In this document: positions 26,987-34,507 of the stretch, one piece after another
Position numbering within the stretch: position 1 is the stretch's first letter
Layout: each line of letters starts with the position of its first letter
Origin: Muribaculaceae bacterium
Lineage (GTDB): Bacteria; Bacteroidota; Bacteroidia; Bacteroidales; Muribaculaceae
Direction: 5' to 3'
Length of the DNA stretch: 36,943 bases
Assembly (NCBI GenBank): GCA_017629835.1
Contig: JAGBWK010000083.1
Span: 1 to 36,943, forward strand
Notes under the pieces: model-generated
Told to the model about the DNA's origin: nothing
The model's input: the letters and a program-made list of their open reading frames with translations, nothing else
The model's database searches: none
Translations under genes and position numbers: made by a program

Positions 26987-27032
26987 GCAAGAGCTTAATG
27001 ATTGGAGAGGCAAGAGCTTAATGATTGGAGAG
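26987..27032. repeat. Perfect tandem duplication of a 23-nt unit
   Basis: The 23-nt unit starting GCAAGAGCTTAATG and ending TTGGAGAG occurs twice head to tail (26987-27009 and 27010-27032) with no mismatch. It sits between the terminator hairpin and the 3' end of the patatin gene and has no obvious coding role. Confidence 0.85.
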
Positions 27033-27045
27033 GGTTAGGGAGAAT

Positions 27046-27885
27046 TTATTGGAGCTGATTAGCAGCAAGGAAGTCTGTGGCGGTTTGGCGGCCGATGTCG
27101 TAGGTTTGCTGCATTTGCTCGGGGTCTTTGCCTAAGCGATCGATTGGCAAGTCGCATGGCGGATATATCACCTTCACTCGCCCTGCACGCTCTGCCTCTT
27201 CGAGGTATTCCAACTGGCGATTGTACATCAAGTGGCGATTCGCCATAGCCTCAACCAATTTGGGGTATTTCCAATACTTCAACTTTATCAGCGGCATTAC
27301 CGATGTCGGCTTTTTGCGATATCCTTTGGGTCGAGTCAACACCACGATATTGTCGGTAATCCCCTGATTCTCCATAAATTTCAATGGAATACTGTCGACG
27401 ATGCCGCCGTCGAGCATTTTCAGTCCGTCGAGCTCTACGATTGTAGAGCATAGCGGGAGCGATGCTGAGGCACGGAGCCATTCCAAATCGTCGTAATCGC
27501 CATGTTCAAGGCTCTTATATATCGGTTCGCCTGTTTCGATGTTGGTCGTTACGGCGTAGAATTTCAACGGATTAGCCTCGAACGCTTCAGTGTCGAATAT
27601 ATCCACATAGGTCGGCACATAATGATAAGCAAATTCCGCTCCGATAAGGTTACCCGTGAGTAACAGCGAGCGAATTGAGCAGTTGCGCCAGTTGCCAGCC
27701 AACAGCTTGTTGTAGCGAATGGCGCGCCCTATCTGTCGCGACTTGTAGTTGCAGCCAAACGCAGCGCCAGCCGAAACGCCCACGATGCTATCAAACTGGA
27801 GCCCTTGCTCCATCATCACATCGATAACGCCAGCCGAAAAAAGGCTGCGCATGCCTCCACCTTCCAACACAAGCCCTTTTCTCAT
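27046..27885 (-). CDS. Patatin-like phospholipase family protein
   Basis: The 279-residue protein carries the three patatin motifs. These are an N-terminal oxyanion-hole glycine loop (LEGGGMRSLFSAG, residues 7-19), the nucleophile elbow GVSAG with Ser38, and the catalytic Asp159 in LDGG. No signal peptide or membrane helix is seen, so it is probably a cytoplasmic or membrane-peripheral lipid acyl hydrolase of the RssA/YjjU type. It starts 27 nt after the rnfA stop on the same strand, so it is likely the last cistron of the rseC-rnf transcript. A functional link between phospholipid turnover and the Rnf complex is not established. Confidence 0.93.
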   Translation of the reverse strand: MRKGLVLEGGGMRSLFSAGVIDVMMEQGLQFDSIVGVSAGAAFGCNYKSRQIGRAIRYNKLLAGNWRNCSIRSLLLTGNLIGAEFAYHYVPTYVDIFDTEAFEANPLKFYAVTTNIETGEPIYKSLEHGDYDDLEWLRASASLPLCSTIVELDGLKMLDGGIVDSIPLKFMENQGITDNIVVLTRPKGYRKKPTSVMPLIKLKYWKYPKLVEAMANRHLMYNRQLEYLEEAERAGRVKVIYPPCDLPIDRLGKDPEQMQQTYDIGRQTATDFLAANQLQ

Positions 27886-27912
27886 AACGCTTTAACGTGG
27901 TCAATCAGTGCA

Positions 27913-28485
27913 TTACACACCTGCAAAACCCATAAATGCCATAGCGAGAATGCCGGCAACGATTAGCGCGATAGGCACACCTCGCATGGGGCGTGCAACG
28001 TTCGACAATTCGAGTTGCTCACGAATGCCTGCAAATATCACCAACGCCATTGTGAAGCCGATAGCTGTTGCAAAAGCATACACAAGGCTTTCGCCAAGGT
28101 TCATACCCTTCTGAGTGACAAGGATAGCTACGCCGAGCACTGCACAGTTGGTTGTAATCAACGGCAGGAACACACCCAACGCCACATATAGCGCAGGGGC
28201 AATCTTCTTGATGATGATTTCGAGCATCTGCACGAGAGCTGCGATGACGAGGATAAACAATATGGTTTGCATGTAGCCTAAGCCAAAAGGCTCAAGCACA
28301 CCGATTTGCAATAGCGAAGTGACGAGTGTGGCGATAACCATTACTACTGTTACAGCCATACCCATGCCGACGGCATCCTTCAGTCGCGACGACACGCCCA
28401 AGAAGGGGCAAATGCCAAGAAATTGTGCAAAAACTACGTTGTTGACAAATATGGCTGAGACGATGATTGCTATATATTCCAACAT
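27913..28485 (-). CDS. rnfA: Rnf electron transport complex subunit A
   Basis: RnfA is an integral membrane subunit of the ferredoxin:NAD+ oxidoreductase. The 190-residue product has about six membrane segments and the family signatures NNVVFAQFLGICPFLGVS (residues 15-32), with the conserved Cys between hydrophobic helices, and LPLITTNCAVLGVAI (about 107-121). RnfA and RnfE are homologous with inverted topologies and coordinate an intramembrane iron centre through their conserved Cys residues. It is downstream of rnfE (51-nt gap) and upstream of the patatin gene. Confidence 0.97.
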   Translation of the reverse strand: MLEYIAIIVSAIFVNNVVFAQFLGICPFLGVSSRLKDAVGMGMAVTVVMVIATLVTSLLQIGVLEPFGLGYMQTILFILVIAALVQMLEIIIKKIAPALYVALGVFLPLITTNCAVLGVAILVTQKGMNLGESLVYAFATAIGFTMALVIFAGIREQLELSNVARPMRGVPIALIVAGILAMAFMGFAGV

Positions 28486-28536
28486 TTCTATTCTATCGTT
28501 TTGTTAGTTGCTTGAATAATAGTTTATGACGTAGGC

Positions 28537-29118
28537 TTAATCCTTGATTGAGCGGTAGATAGCTATCAGGAAGCCGAGCATAATGAATGCGCCGGGAGCG
28601 AGCACAAACAGCAATGCGCCCCAGCTTTCGGGGAATATTTGCAGCGTTGCGATGCTGCCTGTGCCGAGAAATTCGCGGCAAGCGCCAAGCAGTGTCAACG
28701 CCACGGTGAATCCGAGTCCGGCACCTACGCCGTCGGCCATTGAGTCGACAACATTGTGGCGCGAAGCAAACGCTTCGGCACGTCCCAACAGCACGCAGTT
28801 GACCACAATCAAGGGGATGAAAATGCCAAGGCTTTCGTCGATTGCTGGTGCGTATGCTTGAATGAGCAGCTGCAACAGGGTGACGAACGTGGCTATAACT
28901 ACGATATAGACAGGGATGCGCACTTTGTCAGGCACCAGATTTTTAATCGCTGAAATCACGCAGTTGGAGCAAATGAGCACAAGCATTGTAGCCAGACCCA
29001 TGCTCAAACCATTGATAGCGCTGGAGGTTGTACCAAGCGTCGGGCACATACCCAACAGCAGTACGAACGTGGGGTTTTCAACAACCGCACTATTATATAT
29101 TGTCTTTAGAAATTTCAT
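28537..29118 (-). CDS. rnfE: Rnf electron transport complex subunit E
   Basis: This 193-residue integral membrane subunit, paralogous to RnfA, has the signatures NPTFVLLLGMCPTLGTTSSA (residues 15-34) and FIPLIVVNCVLLGRAEAF (about 99-116), each with the conserved Cys of the shared membrane iron site. About six membrane helices are visible. It lies 12 nt after rnfG and 51 nt before rnfA. Confidence 0.97.
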   Translation of the reverse strand: MKFLKTIYNSAVVENPTFVLLLGMCPTLGTTSSAINGLSMGLATMLVLICSNCVISAIKNLVPDKVRIPVYIVVIATFVTLLQLLIQAYAPAIDESLGIFIPLIVVNCVLLGRAEAFASRHNVVDSMADGVGAGLGFTVALTLLGACREFLGTGSIATLQIFPESWGALLFVLAPGAFIMLGFLIAIYRSIKD

Positions 29119-29130
29119 CGTCGTAGCAGT

Positions 29131-29721
29131 TTAGTTGTTGTTCGTAAGGTAGATATTCCAAGCGTTAGCCGCACGATTGATAGCATCGAGGAAGGCGCGC
29201 GAGGAGATTGTTGCAGCTGTGATTGCATCAACCTGACCCTTATCTTTGGTCACTTTGAGCCCTTCAGTACCGGGAGTAAGGCCTATCACGTTGCGAGCAC
29301 CCTCTCCGCGAAACCATTCGTTCATCTTCGAGCCAAGTCCGGGAGTTTCGGCATGCTTAGTCACCTCGTAGCCAATCAGCGCGCCATTGAGGTCGAAGCC
29401 AACCATGAGCGTAATGTCGCCCGAGAATCCCTCGTGAGTCACGCTCTCGATTGCTGCGCCAGTCAATGCGCCGTCGATGCGTGTAGGATAAACCACCACC
29501 GAGTCGCCCTCAGCAATTTCGATTTTAACAGCCTCAGCCAGCGGCTCGTTGTTGAACTCAGCTACCACCGACTGCAACGAACTGATGCGCTTGTCGTTGG
29601 CTACCTTTTGGCGTGGAGCTTCAGTCACACTGTTGACTAATCCTAACAGAAATCCAGCCAGAACCGTGGTAAGGGTCAACACTATCACCATATTTGGTAG
29701 CGTAGAACTTAACTTTTTCAT
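29131..29721 (-). CDS. rnfG: Rnf electron transport complex subunit G (covalent FMN)
   Basis: RnfG is the periplasmic-facing flavoprotein of the complex. The 196-residue product has one N-terminal membrane anchor (about 10-30) and an FMN-binding domain. The flavinylation site lies in QVDAITAATISS, where T171 is the expected threonine for the phosphoester-linked FMN; the motif here reads T-A-A-T rather than the more common S-G-A-T. HAETPGLGSKM (123-133) is also typical of the family. Its ATG overlaps the rnfD stop by 4 nt. Covalent attachment normally needs an ApbE flavin transferase, which is not in this window. Confidence 0.96.
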   Translation of the reverse strand: MKKLSSTLPNMVIVLTLTTVLAGFLLGLVNSVTEAPRQKVANDKRISSLQSVVAEFNNEPLAEAVKIEIAEGDSVVVYPTRIDGALTGAAIESVTHEGFSGDITLMVGFDLNGALIGYEVTKHAETPGLGSKMNEWFRGEGARNVIGLTPGTEGLKVTKDKGQVDAITAATISSRAFLDAINRAANAWNIYLTNNN

Positions 29722-30668
29722 GCCTTAGCCCTCCTTTCACCAAATATTTTCGGCTCCATCCAGCGGTTGATAAGCGGCGTGCAGCCATTCATCAGCAGGA
29801 TTGCGAACGAGATTCCTTCGGGGTATGAACCATAGTGACGAATCACGAACGTGATTACACCAATCATCACACCATATAATATCTGACCCCAACGATTCAT
29901 CGGAGAAGTCACGTAATCGGTTGCCATATACACTGCGCCGAGAATCAAGCCACCAGTCATCAGGTCGAGCACCATCATATTGCCAGTCACGAGGTCGAGC
30001 ACTGCTATCGAGCCTATGATGCTCAGCGGAATGTAGCACTTGATGATGCGGCGTATCATCAGATACACACCGCCCAACAGCAAGGCTACTGTACCTACCT
30101 CACCGAGCGAGCCGCCACGATTACCTAATGCAAGATTCATCACGTCGATTTGCTCAGGCGAAAGACCGCTCTCGTGCATAGCCGTCAGAATGGTAGCACC
30201 AGTTGTGCCGTCCCACTCCATAGGCACAGGCCATGTGGTCATCGCCGCGGGGAATGAGATGAGTAGGAACACTCGACCCACCAACGCCGGGTTGAAGATA
30301 TTCTGTCCGAGTCCGCCAAAAGCCATTTTACCGACGCCAATTGCAAACACACCGCCAACAAATGCCATAGGCAGCGGCAGCGACGAGGGCAACGACATAC
30401 CCAAGAGCAAGCCAGTGAGGAATGCCGACCCGTCGGTCAGCGTATCCTTGCGCTTAAAGAGGAATTTATTGCAAACGTATTCGGTGAGCATACACCCTAT
30501 GATGCTCACAGCTACGACGCCAATAACGCGCCAGCCAAACACCCAGAGGGCGCAGACCAATGCCGGGAGAAGCGACATCGTTACGTTCCACATCACCGAC
30601 TGTGTGGTCATGCGGCTGCGTACGTGAGGCGACCCGGTCACAACTATTTTATTATTGTTTTGTTCCAT
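29718..30668 (-). CDS. rnfD: Rnf electron transport complex subunit D (covalent FMN)
   Basis: This 316-residue integral membrane subunit is homologous to NqrB. The N-terminal VTGSPHVRSRMTTQSVMWNV (10-29) and the NPALVGRVFLLISFPAAMTTW block (126-146) are family hallmarks. The covalent FMN site is DGTTGATIL, with T159 the expected acceptor. The C-terminal half has further helices (ATDYVTSPMNRWGQILYG). It lies 60 nt after rnfC and overlaps rnfG by 4 nt. Confidence 0.97.
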   Translation of the reverse strand: MEQNNNKIVVTGSPHVRSRMTTQSVMWNVTMSLLPALVCALWVFGWRVIGVVAVSIIGCMLTEYVCNKFLFKRKDTLTDGSAFLTGLLLGMSLPSSLPLPMAFVGGVFAIGVGKMAFGGLGQNIFNPALVGRVFLLISFPAAMTTWPVPMEWDGTTGATILTAMHESGLSPEQIDVMNLALGNRGGSLGEVGTVALLLGGVYLMIRRIIKCYIPLSIIGSIAVLDLVTGNMMVLDLMTGGLILGAVYMATDYVTSPMNRWGQILYGVMIGVITFVIRHYGSYPEGISFAILLMNGCTPLINRWMEPKIFGERRAKA

Positions 30669-30728
30669 TGCTATCGTTTGTTATTCAGAAACTTGTCGCT
30701 ATGATTGATTTTGATTTGCCACAAGTGC

Positions 30729-32063
30729 TTATTTGAGTTTGCGTGCTTCGATTTTACCGATGCGAATCCAATCGACAAGTCTACGGCGTGCGATGCAGCT
30801 ATAGTTGCAGCAGCCACACTCCATACAGTCCATTAGATGATGTTGCAGCGCATCTTCCACCCTGCCGAGCTCTACCAAGCGAGCTATCAGATAGGGTTGC
30901 AAGCCCATTGGGCAACTGTCGACACACTTGCCACACTTGACGCATGGGCTCGGCTCTTCCAAGTCGGTTTCCTCTTCGCTGAGGAACAGCAACCCCGAAA
31001 GGCCTTTGGTTGTGAACCCTTCGACGTCGGCCATTGAGCGACCCATCATCGTGCCACCAGCTACGATTTTCACCGCCTGCTCGGGCACACCTCCAAGGCT
31101 GTCGACAACATCCTTCAGCGGAGTGCCTACCACCATACGGTAGTTGCCGCGCTGTTCGAACGTTGCGCCACTGATTGTCAGCACGCGCTCAACCAACGGA
31201 ATACCCCAAATCACGGCGTGATATACGGCGAGTGCTGTAGCCACGTTCTGGATGATTACGCCCTGAGTGATTGGCAATTGTCCCGGAGCTATCTCACGAC
31301 CGGTCAACGCTTTGGCAAGCATTTTTTCGCCACCTTGCGGATAGCGGGTGCGAAGCCCTACCACACTGATGCCGGGATACGAGCGAGCCGCTTTCTTTAG
31401 GCGCTCAATTGCTGCAGGCTTATTATTTTCGATACCAACAATAGCCTTTTCGACCCCTGTGGCACGCATCATAATCAGAATTCCGGCAATAATTTCGTCG
31501 GGCATCGCGCACATAATAGCCTCGTCGCAAGTGAGATAAGGCTCACACTCTGCGCCATTGACCAACAGATACTCTGCCTTGCTATCCTTAGGCGGTGCAA
31601 GCTTCACTGCTGCAGGGAATGTAGCGCCACCAAGCCCTACGATGCCTGCTTCGCGTATCTGGTCGACGATTGCTGTTGGCTCCATTGTAGCCACCTCGTC
31701 GAGCGTATGCTGCGGACGAGCGTCGCATATCATCTGTAAGTCGGCTTGATGATCCTCTTCCGAGGCTTCAATCACGACCGACATCACATAATGCCCGTCG
31801 TTGGCTGCCACTGGAGCGATATCCTTCACAGTGCCCGAAATTGGGGTATGAACATTCGCCGAAATCGGGCCCTGCTGCTCCCCTATCTTGTCGTAGCGAT
31901 TCACATGCTGACCTTTGGTCACTATCGGCTGGGCGGGTCGGCCAAGCGACTGCGCCATTGAGATAGTCACCTTCATCGGCAGCGGCATATCCTTAACAGC
32001 CACCCCCGAAGTTAGTTTCATTTCAGGCGGATGCACCCCGCCTCTACCAAAACTTAGTTTCAT
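30729..32063 (-). CDS. rnfC: Rnf electron transport complex subunit C
   Basis: RnfC is the peripheral NADH/FMN and iron-sulfur subunit. The 444-residue product has GGVHPPEMKLTSG near the N terminus, the glycine-rich GIVGLGGATFPAAVKL (about 132-147) of the NADH-binding region, and NGAECEPYLTCDEAIM. Two ferredoxin motifs follow: C374-C377-C380-C384 and C413-C416-C419-C423. It lacks the long Ala/Lys-rich C-terminal extension seen in gammaproteobacterial RnfC. It sits 17 nt after rnfB. Confidence 0.97.
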   Translation of the reverse strand: MKLSFGRGGVHPPEMKLTSGVAVKDMPLPMKVTISMAQSLGRPAQPIVTKGQHVNRYDKIGEQQGPISANVHTPISGTVKDIAPVAANDGHYVMSVVIEASEEDHQADLQMICDARPQHTLDEVATMEPTAIVDQIREAGIVGLGGATFPAAVKLAPPKDSKAEYLLVNGAECEPYLTCDEAIMCAMPDEIIAGILIMMRATGVEKAIVGIENNKPAAIERLKKAARSYPGISVVGLRTRYPQGGEKMLAKALTGREIAPGQLPITQGVIIQNVATALAVYHAVIWGIPLVERVLTISGATFEQRGNYRMVVGTPLKDVVDSLGGVPEQAVKIVAGGTMMGRSMADVEGFTTKGLSGLLFLSEEETDLEEPSPCVKCGKCVDSCPMGLQPYLIARLVELGRVEDALQHHLMDCMECGCCNYSCIARRRLVDWIRIGKIEARKLK

Positions 32064-32080
32064 ATATAGTAGTGATATTT

Positions 32081-32899
32081 TCAGTTTTCAATCTCAGGAA
32101 TCGAGTGAATAGCGTGAGTTGGGCAGCCTTCGACACACTTGCCGCAACCTACACACAGGTCGCCATTGATTGTAGCCACATTGTCGGCCAACTCGATAGC
32201 CTTTTCGGGACAACTGCGCACACACTTGCCACAGCCAATGCAGCTCACCGCACACATCTTGCGCGACGCTGCGCCCTTAGCCTTATTGCTGCAAGCCACC
32301 CAAACGGTAGGACGTTCGTCGTCGACAGTGCGCATCGCGATGATTCCCTGCGGACAAGCCTTCGAGCACGCTTCGCAACCGGTGCACTTCTCCAAGTCAA
32401 CCACAGGCATGCCAGTGGCAGCATCCATCGTCAACGCACCGAAGCGGCACGCCGACACACAGTCGCCACAGCCAAGGCATCCCCACACACAATAATTTTC
32501 GGGGACAGCAAGCGTTTTGGCAAAACTGCACGACTGCGCAGCCATAACATTGCGATTCACAAGTCGATTGTCGCACGTTCCGTTGCAACGAACAAACGCT
32601 CTCACTTTCGGACCTGCCGAAGCCGTAAAGCCAAGCAACTCAGCTATTGCAGCCATACCGGCATCGCCTGCGCCCGGGCAGCGGAGACCGTCGAGACTCT
32701 TAGCCTCGCAACATGCCACAGCAAAGTCATGGCAACCCTTACGTCCGCACGCCCCACAGTTGGCACCGGGCAACAGCGCCTCAACCTGAGCGATGCGTTC
32801 ATCCTCATAGACGGCAAACCGCTTAGCCACAATGAACAGTATCACTGCTGCGACCAACCCGGCTCCGCCAAGAATAAGCATTGGTAATAAAATTCCCAT
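32081..32899 (-). CDS. rnfB: Rnf electron transport complex subunit B, multi-ferredoxin form
   Basis: RnfB accepts electrons from reduced ferredoxin. The 272-residue product has one N-terminal membrane anchor (about 5-25), then a [4Fe-4S] domain with C48, C51, C56 and C74 (GANCGACGRKGC). Four ferredoxin-type CxxCxxCxxxC motifs follow: C141/144/147/151, C172/175/178/182, C220/223/226/230 and C249/252/255/259. Compared with the approximately 190-residue E. coli RsxB, which has two ferredoxin motifs, this is the long version, allowing a longer electron wire. It lies between rseC (32-nt gap) and rnfC (17-nt gap). Confidence 0.97.
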   Translation of the reverse strand: MGILLPMLILGGAGLVAAVILFIVAKRFAVYEDERIAQVEALLPGANCGACGRKGCHDFAVACCEAKSLDGLRCPGAGDAGMAAIAELLGFTASAGPKVRAFVRCNGTCDNRLVNRNVMAAQSCSFAKTLAVPENYCVWGCLGCGDCVSACRFGALTMDAATGMPVVDLEKCTGCEACSKACPQGIIAMRTVDDERPTVWVACSNKAKGAASRKMCAVSCIGCGKCVRSCPEKAIELADNVATINGDLCVGCGKCVEGCPTHAIHSIPEIEN

Positions 32900-32931
32900 T
32901 TCTATATAATTTCTGATTTTTCAATTCAAAC

Positions 32932-33378
32932 TTATGCTTCAACCTCATTGCGCAGCTCCAAATCGGGGCGAACATACCACTCAACGCGGCGATTAACCCA
33001 CTTGCGAGCAGCATACAAGCCCAAATAATAAGCCACCAAAAACGCCAGGCAGATACATCCTGCCGCCACTTCGCTCAGCTTCAGCCAATAGTTGATAAAC
33101 ACACCCAACAAAATGGCTATGCAGGGCATACCGGCAATCAAAAACCAGCCCAAAAGCCAATTCTTGACGCGACCGGCAACAATCACCTTGTCGCCAACAC
33201 TCAGTTCGCAACCCTCAGGAATAGCAGCATCGACATTTACAGCACTCTTGCGCGACGAGCAAAGCATAGCAACCTTACATCCATCGCACTCCGATGCAGC
33301 GCAATCGATATCCACCTTGGCAGTCGAGCCCTCAACGGCAACAACCACACCCTCTTTTATCGTATCTTCAACTATCAT
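32932..33378 (-). CDS. rseC: RseC/MucC family protein
   Basis: The 148-residue product matches the SoxR-reducing-system/RseC family: an N-terminal domain with a small Cys cluster (CAASECDGCKVAMLC, about residues 26-40), a VGDKVIVAG beta segment, then two membrane helices (about 73-92 and 97-118) and a basic C-terminal tail. In enterobacteria RseC acts with the Rsx (Rnf) complex to keep SoxR reduced and also touches sigma-E control. In Bacteroidota it is the usual first gene of the rnf operon, as here. It is the promoter-proximal gene of the seven-gene rnf cluster. Confidence 0.93.
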   Translation of the reverse strand: MIVEDTIKEGVVVAVEGSTAKVDIDCAASECDGCKVAMLCSSRKSAVNVDAAIPEGCELSVGDKVIVAGRVKNWLLGWFLIAGMPCIAILLGVFINYWLKLSEVAAGCICLAFLVAYYLGLYAARKWVNRRVEWYVRPDLELRNEVEA

Positions 33379-33462
33379 TACGTCTTTACCTTTACAATCT
33401 TCATTTCAATGCACTCATCAGCAGAATTTCCGCCAACAAACACACATCTCAAAAATAAACTA

Positions 33463-33490
33463 CAAAGTTAATAAAAAAAAACAACACCAA
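33463..33490 (-). promoter_or_regulatory. Promoter candidate for the rseC-rnf operon
   Basis: On the minus strand TAACTTTG (33470 to 33463) lies 84 nt upstream of the rseC start. A TTG (33490 to 33488) is 17 nt further upstream, slightly closer than the 19-20 nt seen for the other promoters here. Confidence 0.6.
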
Positions 33491-33596
33491 CCCCCTTCTC
33501 AACTAATTTTTATTCATCAACTTCGTTTTGCACTTGCCAGTTGAGAGTAGAGCGAATCACCCTCAACGACGAAATCTGATAAAAAAGTTTGGGAAA

Positions 33597-33628
33597 TTTG
33601 GTGGATTCGAATAAAAGATGTACCTTTG
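33597..33628 (+). promoter_or_regulatory. Bacteroidota-type promoter of rplU-rpmA
   Basis: TTTG at 33597-33600 and TACCTTTG at 33621-33628 are separated by 20 nt, close to consensus. The leader that follows is about 90 nt. Confidence 0.75.
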
Positions 33629-33630
33629 TA

Positions 33631-33699
33631 GCCGCTAAAATTTCCGAAACGGGCTCCAATTAAGCGGATTGCCGACGAATGGCGCTCCCGCCCGACGGG
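33631..33699 (+). promoter_or_regulatory. Possible structured rplU (L21) mRNA leader
   Basis: The leader is much more GC-rich than other leaders in the window and contains several mutually exclusive pairings: CCGCT (33632-33636) with AGCGG (33663-33667), CGGGC (33650-33654) with GCCCG (33690-33694), and CCC/GGG around 33691-33699. Ribosomal protein operons are commonly controlled by such leaders. Assignment as an autoregulatory element is inference. Confidence 0.35.
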
Positions 33700-33723
33700 T
33701 TAATCTGATAAACAATTAGTTAA

Positions 33724-34044
33724 ATGTACGTAATTGTAGAGATTCAAGGACAACAGTTCAAAGCTGAAAAGGACAAGTTCTTGTATGTACACTATCTCGG
33801 CGAAAAGGTAAACGCTGGCGACACTGTTGAATTCGACCGCGTGCTCCTCGTTGATGCCGACGGTGACGTTAAAGTCGGTGCTCCTACCGTTGAAGGTGCA
33901 AAAGTTGTATGCGAGGTTGAAACAGCCCTCGTTAAAGGTGACAAAGTGATCGTTTTCAAGAAAAAACGTCGCAAAGGCTATCGCCGCAAAAACGGCCATC
34001 GCCAAACTTTCACCAAAATCGTGATCAAGGACATAGTTGCTTAA
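33724..34044 (+). CDS. rplU: 50S ribosomal protein L21
   Basis: The 106-residue protein starts [20 protein letters not shown] and contains the C-terminal L21 signature [17 protein letters not shown] (about 78-94). L21 is a large-subunit protein that contacts 23S rRNA and L20. It is followed by rpmA after 20 nt, the usual bacterial order. Confidence 0.98.
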   Translation: MYVIVEIQGQQFKAEKDKFLYVHYLGEKVNAGDTVEFDRVLLVDADGDVKVGAPTVEGAKVVCEVETALVKGDKVIVFKKKRRKGYRRKNGHRQTFTKIVIKDIVA

Positions 34045-34064
34045 CCCTCTAAAATCTTAAGAAA

Positions 34065-34328
34065 ATGGCACATAAAAAAGGTGTAGGTAGTTCTAAGAAC
34101 GGCCGCGAATCGGAAAGCAAACGACTCGGTGTTAAGATTTTCGGCGGTCAGCGTTGCAAAGCAGGCAACATCATCAAGCGTCAACGTGGCACTGTTCACC
34201 ATCCCGGCCTCAACGTTGGTATGGGCAAAGACCACACAATCTACGCTCTGATTGACGGTACTGTACAGTTCACTACTGGTAAGGGTGGACGCCAGTTCAT
34301 CAACGTTGCTCCTTTTGCAGAAGCTTAA
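34065..34328 (+). CDS. rpmA: 50S ribosomal protein L27
   Basis: The 87-residue protein starts [20 protein letters not shown], with [21 protein letters not shown] at its core, all diagnostic of L27. Its N-terminal tail reaches the peptidyl-transferase centre. There is no Firmicutes-type cleavable N-terminal extension. It is the last gene of the L21-L27 transcript. Confidence 0.98.
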   Translation: MAHKKGVGSSKNGRESESKRLGVKIFGGQRCKAGNIIKRQRGTVHHPGLNVGMGKDHTIYALIDGTVQFTTGKGGRQFINVAPFAEA

Positions 34329-34354
34329 ATAACTTCCTGTAAACGAATTCATTC

Positions 34355-34394
34355 GGGTCGGACAGCCTAATCGCTCTCCGGCCCTATTTTTTTG
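34355..34394 (+). terminator. Rho-independent terminator of rplU-rpmA
   Basis: GGGTCGGA (34355-34362) pairs with TCCGGCCC (34377-34384) with one wobble; AGC/GCT continue the stem inside. A run of seven Ts follows directly after CCCTA, the best intrinsic terminator in the window. Confidence 0.88.
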
Positions 34395-34401
34395 CTCCTC
34401 A

Positions 34402-34444
34402 GCGCAACCTCGCGCAACCTCACCAGCAAGTTTCGCGCAACCTC
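34402..34444. repeat. Three direct copies of GCGCAACCTC
   Basis: GCGCAACCTC occurs at 34402-34411, 34412-34421 and 34435-34444, the last two extended to GCGCAACCTCACC. They lie between the rpmA terminator and the next promoter. Confidence 0.7.
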
Positions 34445-34456
34445 ACCCCACAAAGT

Positions 34457-34488
34457 TTTGGGAATTCAATCGTAAAGTGTTACCTTTG
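34457..34488 (+). promoter_or_regulatory. Promoter of the CorC/HlyC-type gene
   Basis: TTTG at 34457-34460 and TACCTTTG at 34481-34488 have a 20-nt spacer. The -7 box ends only 19 nt before the GTG start, so the leader is probably about 15 nt or less. Confidence 0.72.
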
Positions 34489-34507
34489 TGAATATAATTC
34501 ATCGACT

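Larger units (their letters stand above)
33379..33723. other. Divergent intergenic region with rnf and rplU promoters
   Basis: These 345 nt hold a minus-strand promoter (33463-33490) for rseC-rnf, a plus-strand promoter (33597-33628) for rplU, and an approximately 95-nt GC-richer rplU leader (33629-33723). I see no gene in the interval. Confidence 0.7.

Noticed and set aside
32072..32887. 271-residue plus-strand frame over rnfB
   Set aside because: Ser/Thr/His/Ala-rich reverse reading of a Cys-rich ferredoxin gene; rnfB is unambiguous on the other strand.
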